From NCBI GenBank assembly GCA_009731375.1, contig BJOX01000256.1, positions 97,386 to 121,015 of the forward strand: DNA of 23,630 nt, read 5' to 3'. How positions within the stretch are numbered: position 1 is the first letter of the stretch; each line of letters begins with the position of its first letter. Below are positions 18,443-23,630 of this stretch, piece after piece. Made by a program: the position numbers and the translations under genes. Source of the stretch: Paulinella micropora (taxonomy: Eukaryota > Cercozoa > Imbricatea > Euglyphida). The notes under the pieces were generated by a model. That model saw nothing but the letters and a program-made list of their open reading frames with translations, searched no databases and was not told the DNA's origin.

Positions 18443-18490
18443 ATCCATCAATCAATCAATCAATCAATCAATCGATCAATCGATCAATCG

Positions 18491-18527
<37 letters not shown>

Positions 18528-18628
18528 CCAACCAACCAACCAACCAACCAACCAACCAAGCAACCAACCAATCAATCAATCAATCAATCAATCTATCAAT
18601 CAATCAATCAATCAATCAACCAATCAAC

Positions 18629-18683
<55 letters not shown>

Positions 18684-18709
18684 CCAACCAACCAATCAAT
18701 CAATCAATT

Positions 18710-18744
<35 letters not shown>

Positions 18745-18811
18745 AAATAAATCAATCAATCAATCAATCAATTAATCAATTAATCAATCAATCAGTCGAT
18801 CAATCAGTTTG

Positions 18812-18851
<40 letters not shown>

Positions 18852-18852
18852 C

Positions 18853-18894
<42 letters not shown>
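17790..18894. repeat. CAAT tetranucleotide block, 1.1 kb
   Basis: ATCA/CAAT repeat with ordered variant patches: CAGT (17876-17925), CGAT (18022-18058 and others), TTAA-containing ATTAATCA, CAAC/CCAA (18525-18570) and GAAT (18087-18107, 18331-18360). The patches show internal segment duplication. Open frames reading SINQSINQ are artefacts. Confidence 0.95.
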
Positions 18895-18896
<2 letters not shown>

Positions 18897-18938
18897 CCAA
18901 AGCGCGCAGGACCAGGCAAAATTCCTTTGAAAGAAAAT

Positions 18939-18969
<31 letters not shown>

Positions 18970-19011
18970 CAAAGCCCGCAGGACCAGGCAAATTTCCTTT
19001 GAAAGAAAATG

Positions 19012-19014
<3 letters not shown>
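18895..19014. repeat. Duplicated 43-base unique module
   Basis: CCAAAGCGCGCAGGACCAGG then CAAAATTCCTTTGAAAGAAA (18897-18938) and a near copy (18969-19011) are separated by CAAT repeats. In one frame both read PAGPGKFPLKEN. It resembles the exon-shard arrangement, but no full exon partner is present in the window. Confidence 0.7.
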
Positions 19015-19105
<91 letters not shown>

Positions 19106-19137
19106 CTATCTATCTATCTATCTATCTACTATCTATC

Positions 19138-19220
<83 letters not shown>

Positions 19221-19258
19221 ACACGAAATGACTGTGAAAATCCAAATTTGGACACTGC

Positions 19259-19324
<66 letters not shown>

Positions 19325-19350
19325 GCTCTCTCTCTCTCTCTCTCTCTCTC
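19015..19350. repeat. GT, GA, CTAT, GATA and CT arrays in series
   Basis: GT (19015-19042), GA (19043-19103), CTAT (19106-19220), a 38-base spacer ending GACACTGCGA, GATA (19259-19323) and CT (19324-19350). The CTAT and GATA arrays are inverted around the spacer, and each is bounded by GAGCTC/GAGCTCTC, so 19060-19350 is roughly palindromic. Confidence 0.93.
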
Positions 19351-19503
19351 CGACCTCTCTGTTCATTAGTATTAACTTACAGAGTGAGGGTTAGTAACGC
19401 CACACATCAAAAATTAATGTATGATATAAGTGTATGGATAGAAAGTTTGCAGATTGAGTGTATGATATATACGAATTCGTATATGAGTTTGGTGGAACGG
19501 ATG

Positions 19504-19504
19504 T

Positions 19505-19574
<70 letters not shown>

Positions 19575-19575
19575 G
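19504..19575. repeat. GATA array
   Basis: GATA repeat inserted in the first copy of the 140-bp repeat. Confidence 0.96.
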
Positions 19576-19646
19576 TCAAATGCATTTCAAATTGGATGAT
19601 GTAATGGAGATAAACACTATGCATAGATGGCTCGCCGATAATTGAA

Positions 19647-19689
19647 TTTATCGGTCACCTCCACAAAATGTGGTCAGGTTACCGATAAA
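19647..19689. other. Hairpin 1
   Basis: TTTATCGGT (19647-19655) pairs with ACCGATAAA (19681-19689). Inside, ACCT pairs with AGGT and CCACA (19661-19665) with TGTGG (19669-19673), around an AAA loop. About 18 base pairs form in 43 bases. Confidence 0.85.
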
Positions 19690-19695
19690 ACTACA

Positions 19696-19788
19696 TATGC
19701 GGCGCGCCAAATTTGAGGTGTTTTGCGGGCTCGCCGGCCCGGCTCCGGCTCGCCCGCAAAACACGTCAAATTTGTGGCTAGCCGCATA
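19696..19788. other. Hairpin 2
   Basis: TATGCGGC (19696-19703) pairs with GCCGCATA (19781-19788), CAAATTTGA (19708-19716) with TCAAATTTG (19766-19774), and GTGTTTTGCGGGC (19718-19730) with GCCCGCAAAACAC (19752-19764). The loop CGCCGGCCCGGCTCCGGCTC is itself GC-rich. About 30 base pairs form in 93 bases. With hairpin 1 it looks like a foldback insertion in the 140-bp repeat. No open frame; flanking duplication not evident. Confidence 0.88.
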
Positions 19789-20094
19789 ATATACTAAAAT
19801 GATGAACGGGTGTATGGGTAGGAATTTGTATACGAATTTAGTGGGGCGCGTGTGTTAAATACATCGCAGAGTCGATGCTGTCATGCATATCATGCATATC
19901 ATGCATAAATAGCATATTTGTTGAATAGATGATTTTATATGTAATATATCTACGTGTATGGGTAGGAATTTGTATATGAGTTTTGGTGGAGGGGATGTGA
20001 TGATTGCTTTATGAAATTGATGATGTAATGAATATATACGTACTATGCATAAATAGCTAGTCGATGATTGAAGATGTGATATAGATACGTATAT

Positions 20095-20365
20095 GGCTAG
20101 GAATTTGCATATGACTTTGATGGGGCAGATGTGTTAATTGCGTAGGATTTGCATATGACTTTGACGGGGCGGATGTGTTAATTGCGTAGGAATTTGCATA
20201 TGACTTTGATGGAGCCGATGTGTTAATTGCGTAGGAATTTGCATATGACTTTGACGGGGCGGATGTGTGAATTCATAGGAATTTGCATATGACTTTGATG
20301 GTGCAGATTTGTTGATTGCGTAGGAATTTGCATATGACTTTGATGGTGCGGATGTGTTAATTGCG
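20095..20365 (+). repeat. 45-bp minisatellite, six units
   Basis: TAGGAATTTGCATATGACTT then TGATGGGGCGGATGTGTTAA and TTGCG repeats at about 20099, 20144, 20188, 20232, 20276 and 20321. It arises from the 140-bp repeat by loss of the spacer. The 45-base period keeps a minus-strand 15-residue frame (SAPSKSYANSY) open, but one-base indels break it, so I do not call a gene. Confidence 0.88.
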
Positions 20366-20412
20366 TCGCGGAGTTGGTCGACTCTTCTTCTTGATGATTG
20401 GTTTAGGTAAGA
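20351..20412 (+). repeat. M3 module, copy 1 (linked to minisatellite)
   Basis: GATGTGTTAATTGCGTCGCG, then GAGTTGGTCGACTCTTCTTC and TTGATGATTGGTTTAGGTAA. This copy continues directly from the last minisatellite unit, so it is the likely source of the others. Its right end is at GATA repeat. Confidence 0.8.
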
Positions 20413-20414
20413 TG

Positions 20415-20460
<46 letters not shown>

Positions 20461-20481
20461 GAGACAGATAGATAGATAGAG

Positions 20482-20540
<59 letters not shown>

Positions 20541-20545
20541 CAGAC

Positions 20546-20610
<65 letters not shown>

Positions 20611-20611
<1 letters not shown>

Positions 20612-20658
20612 CGCGGAGTTGGTCGACTCTCCTTCTTGATGATTGGTTTTAGGTAAGA
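20611..20658 (+). repeat. M3 copy 2
   Basis: Begins GCGCGGAGTTGGTCGACTCT at GATA and ends GGTTTTAGGTAAGA at GATA; shortened at its left end relative to copy 1. Confidence 0.85.
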
Positions 20659-20670
20659 TAGATAGATAGA

Positions 20671-20754
20671 TGAGATGTCGCAAAGGAATGTAGTCCTTGC
20701 AAAGGAACGCAGTTTCACATCAAACAGTAATTTGTGTACTGTGCATGTGTCCGG

Positions 20755-20757
<3 letters not shown>
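20671..20757 (-). mobile_element. RLE retrotransposon 3' end, 87 bases
   Basis: On the minus strand it begins ATCCCGGACACATGCACAGT and ends TTGCGACATCTCA before CTAT. It matches the last 87 bases of copies A and B, with GATA repeats at both edges. Confidence 0.88.
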
Positions 20758-20800
<43 letters not shown>

Positions 20801-20803
<3 letters not shown>

Positions 20804-20893
20804 GATATCGCAAAGGAATGTAGTCCTTGCAAAGGAACGCAGTTTCACATCAAACAGTAATTTGTGTACTGTGCATGTGTCCGGGATGGGAAA
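20801..20893 (-). mobile_element. RLE retrotransposon 3' end, 93 bases
   Basis: The same 3' end as the 20671 copy, but reaching five to six bases further 5' (TTCCCATCCCGGACACATGC) and with terminus GCGATATCTTA before CTAT. The different 5' edge indicates a separate truncation event or later trimming. Confidence 0.88.
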
Positions 20894-20907
20894 GATAGAT
20901 AGATAGG

Positions 20908-20969
<62 letters not shown>

Positions 20970-21012
20970 GCGCGGAATTGGTCGACTCTCCTTCTTGATG
21001 ATTGGTTTAGGT

Positions 21013-21016
<4 letters not shown>
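20970..21016 (+). repeat. M3 copy 3
   Basis: CGCGGAATTGGTCGACTCTC then CTTCTTGATGATTGGTTTAG and GTAAGA, between GATA arrays. Confidence 0.85.
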
Positions 21017-21090
<74 letters not shown>

Positions 21091-21091
<1 letters not shown>

Positions 21092-21126
21092 TTGGTCGAC
21101 TCTCCTTCTTGATGATTGGTTTAGGT

Positions 21127-21128
<2 letters not shown>
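21091..21128 (+). repeat. M3 copy 4, shortest
   Basis: GTTGGTCGACTCTCCTTCTT then GATGATTGGTTTAGGTTA; its left end is cut about ten bases further in than copy 3. Confidence 0.85.
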
Positions 21129-21196
<68 letters not shown>

Positions 21197-21197
<1 letters not shown>

Positions 21198-21564
21198 AAT
21201 ATCGACTAATGTCAGAAAAAAGGAGCTTCTGATTTCGTCAACCAGGGAGTCTGTGGGTAAAGTATTAACCCGATGCCCAGCTAAGCCGTGATGTTTGCAC
21301 GGAAGGGACTGATACAGGCAATACCAAAGCTCCCTAGTACCAGGCGGGGCCAGGGCTCGTTCCATAAGGCGCCCCTTGCAGAACGAGCTCCCACCTCCAT
21401 TACAGAGGACCCAGTAAGCAGATGGAGTTTCGAGACTGTTCGACAGTCTAGTATAAACCGACAGAGCACTGTGGGTTTTATTCCGGGCTCAACAAGCGAG
21501 AAAGGGCACCCTGAGGGAACAGGATTGTGCTTCCCGTCGCTATTTCGGCATGTGACTTATAGGC

Positions 21565-21565
<1 letters not shown>
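21197..21565 (-). mobile_element. M2 element, 5'-truncated copy
   Basis: The minus strand ends GACATTAGTCGATATTTTAT before CTAT and is cut at the 5' side after CTATAAGTCACATGCC, about 115 bases short of copy 1. It is flanked by GATA on both sides. Confidence 0.85.
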
Positions 21566-21633
<68 letters not shown>

Positions 21634-21636
21634 CTT

Positions 21637-21700
21637 AGATGTGTTAATTGCGTCGCGGAGTTGGTCGACTCTTCTTCTTGATGATTGGTTTAGGTAAGAT
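21637..21700 (+). repeat. M3 copy 5
   Basis: GATGTGTTAATTGCGTCGCG through GGTTTAGGTAAGATGG, close to copy 1 including the last base of a minisatellite unit, preceded by GATACTTA at the GATA edge. Confidence 0.85.
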
Positions 21701-21701
21701 G

Positions 21702-21795
<94 letters not shown>

Positions 21796-21796
<1 letters not shown>

Positions 21797-22230
21797 GAGA
21801 TATCGACTAATGTCAGAAAAAAGGAGCTTCTGATTTCGTCAACCAAGGAAGTCTGTGGGTAAAGTATTAACCCGATGCCCAGCTAAGCCGTGATGTTTGC
21901 ACGGAAGGGACTGATACAGGCGATACCAAAGCTCCCTAGTACCAGGCGGGGCCAGGGCTCGTTCCATAAGCGCCCCTTGCAGAACGAGCTCCCACCTCCA
22001 TTACAGAGGACCCAGTAAGCAGATGGAGTTTCGAGACTGTTCGACAGTCTAGTATAAACCGACAGAGCACTGTGGGTTTTATTCCGGGCTCAACAAGCGA
22101 GAAAGGGCACCCTGAGGGAACAGGATTGTGCTTCCCGTCGCTATTTCGGCATGTGACTTATAGGCGTATGGCTAGGCACACATAAGGCACCCCACCACGG
22201 GCCCAGCACACCCACACCATCCCCTAATTC

Positions 22231-22231
<1 letters not shown>
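21796..22231 (-). mobile_element. M2 element, longer inverted copy
   Basis: Minus-strand copy with terminus GTCGATATCTCA before CTAT. It is cut at GAATTAGGGGATGGTGTGGG on the 5' side, about 50 bases short of copy 1. A one-base deletion near 21970 (AAGCGCCCC for AAGGCGCCCC) differs from the other copies. Confidence 0.87.
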
Positions 22232-22297
<66 letters not shown>

Positions 22298-22346
22298 AGA
22301 TAGATAGATAGATTTGCGGCGCCACGCGTCATACACCTACGCCTAC

Positions 22347-22421
<75 letters not shown>

Positions 22422-22474
22422 TTTAGATAGATATAGATAGATAGATGGATGGATAGATAGATAGATAGAAAGAT

Positions 22475-22510
<36 letters not shown>

Positions 22511-22511
22511 G

Positions 22512-22579
<68 letters not shown>

Positions 22580-22741
22580 NNNNNNNNNNNNNNNNNNNNN
22601 NNNNNNNNNNNNNNNNNNNNNNNNNNNNNNNNNNNNNNNNNNNNNNNNNNNNNNNNNNNNNNNNNNNNNNNNNNNNNNNNNNNNNNNNNNNNNNNNNNNN
22701 NNNNNNNNNNNNNNNNNNNNNNNNNNNNNNNNNNNNNNNNN
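22580..22741. other. Assembly gap (162 N)
   Basis: N run with GATA on the left and M2 on the right; the 3' part of an M2 copy is hidden inside. Confidence 1.
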
Positions 22742-22959
22742 TCGACAGTCTAGTATAAACCGACAGAGCACTGTGGGTTTTATTCCGGGCTCAACAAGCG
22801 AGAAAGGGCACCCTGAGGGAACAGGATTGTGCTTCCCGTCGCTATTTCGGCATGTGACTTATAGGCGTATGGCTAGGCACACAAAAGGCACCCCACCACG
22901 GGCCCAGCACACCCACACCATCCCCTAATTCTCTGTCTGTCGACAGATGGCACCCATTT

Positions 22960-22960
<1 letters not shown>
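22742..22960 (-). mobile_element. M2 element, part visible beside gap
   Basis: Matches the 5' part of M2, extending to AAAATGGGTGCCATCTGTCG, further than the two preceding copies but not to the start of copy 1. The 3' end is lost in the N run. Confidence 0.85.
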
Positions 22961-23017
<57 letters not shown>

Positions 23018-23019
23018 CG

Positions 23020-23080
23020 TAGATGTGTTAATTGCGTCGCGGAGTTGGTCGACTCTGCTTCTTGATGATTGGTTTAGGTG

Positions 23081-23082
<2 letters not shown>
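23020..23082 (+). repeat. M3 copy 6
   Basis: GATGTGTTAATTGCGTCGCG through GATTGGTTTAGGTGAGA, again placed after an M2 copy and a GATA array, as with copy 5. Confidence 0.85.
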
Positions 23083-23175
<93 letters not shown>

Positions 23176-23290
23176 AAGGTAGGTAGGTAGGTAGGTAGGT
23201 AGGTGGTAGGAAGATTCAGGTAGGTAGGTAGGTAGGTAGGTAGGTAGGTAGGTAGGTAGGTAGATAGATAGTTAGATAGATAGGTAGATG

Positions 23291-23325
<35 letters not shown>

Positions 23326-23335
23326 AGATACATTA

Positions 23336-23430
<95 letters not shown>

Positions 23431-23466
23431 GATAGATAGAAAGGTAGGTAGATAGGTAGATAGATA

Positions 23467-23565
<99 letters not shown>

Positions 23566-23576
23566 GGATGGATAGA

Positions 23577-23630
23577 TGAGATATCGACTAATGTCAGAAA
23601 AAAGGAGCTTCTGATTTCGTCAACCAGGAA
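23577..23630 (-). mobile_element. M2 element, cut by window edge
   Basis: The minus strand ends GACATTAGTCGATATCTCAT before CTAT. Only the last 54 bases are inside the window. Confidence 0.85.

Larger units (their letters stand above)
19390..20095 (+). repeat. Degenerate 140-bp tandem repeat
   Basis: The theme GTGTATGGGTAGGAATTTGT, ATATGAGTTTGGTGG, GATGTG, then a spacer with CATGCATAAATAGC and GATGATTGAA recurs from about 19470, 19810, 19950 and 20085. The first copy is interrupted by GATA (19504-19575) and by the hairpin segment (19646-19795). No coding potential is seen. Confidence 0.7.
20413..23576. repeat. GATA arrays punctuated by M2, M3 and RLE fragments
   Basis: GATA in one sense throughout, with CAGA, GGTA (23180-23265) and GATT (23290-23325, 23466-23497) variants. 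Interruptions are listed separately. A 30-base unique scrap at 22313-22346 (TTTGCGGCGCCACGCGTCAT and onwards) is unexplained. I see no exon in this region. Confidence 0.95.

Noticed and set aside
20134-20400. Minus-strand repeat protein (15-residue SAPSKSYANSY units)
   Set aside because: The units drift by single-base indels that change frame, and the frame enters GATA repeat. It is explained by the 45-bp minisatellite.

Overview
The window looks like a gene-poor-seeming but actually intron-dominated piece of a metazoan nuclear genome, probably a marine or molluscan-type invertebrate (inference from the retroelement types; the species cannot be fixed). It has spliceosomal exon signals, a tRNA-derived SINE, and fragments of a non-LTR retrotransposon with a restriction-like endonuclease (RLE) domain. 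Well over half of it is simple sequence, above all GATA/CTAT tetranucleotide, plus CAAT, CAA/CAG, AAT, CT, CTT, TATTTA and pure C tracts. Six runs of N lie inside or beside these arrays. Almost every long open frame in the window is a translation of such repeats and is not a gene.

Hidden between the repeats on the plus strand is what I read as one split gene. Eight short islands each have an acceptor AG, an open frame and a donor GT: 1442-1524, 2220-2327, 5341-5388, 12252-12308, 13837-13897, 15057-15207, 15774-15834 and about 17532-17624. Their splice phases fit end to end without a frame break, giving roughly 250 residues of an acidic, non-repetitive protein that I do not recognise. Both ends of the gene lie outside the window. 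Introns are 0.5-7 kb and filled by microsatellites and retroelement fragments.

Five of the eight exons have partial, broken copies ('exon shards') in a neighbouring intron, each abutting or interleaved with a microsatellite: exon 1 (a 109-bp unit, about six copies in two opposed arrays), exon 2 (a start shard and six end shards in a higher-order GATA array), exon 3 (three), exon 6 (one) and exon 7 (two). This repeated coupling of exon fragments with simple repeats is the most unusual feature.

Mobile elements: two RLE retrotransposon 3' halves (6430-7476 minus, 10567-11193 plus) and two very short 3' ends (20671-20757, 20801-20893 minus) all end at the same 3' terminus followed by CTAT repeats and are cut at different 5' points, again directly at CTAT/GATA. 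A second, apparently non-coding family (called M2 here; five copies) behaves the same way and shares the last bases before the CTAT tail. This suggests retroelements that insert into, and are primed from, GATA microsatellites. A tRNA-derived SINE with an ATT tail (12610-12909) and two truncated relatives (8890-9016, 12509-12560) are also present, two of them nested in a roughly 193-bp tandem satellite (12333-13622).

Right end (19390-23630): a degenerate 140-bp repeat, twin strong hairpins (19647-19689 and 19696-19788), a 45-bp minisatellite, then a mosaic of GATA arrays punctuated by M2, the RLE 3' end and a 40-60-bp module (M3) derived from the edge of the minisatellite. I saw no convincing exon, RNA gene, CRISPR array or bacterial-type feature there.
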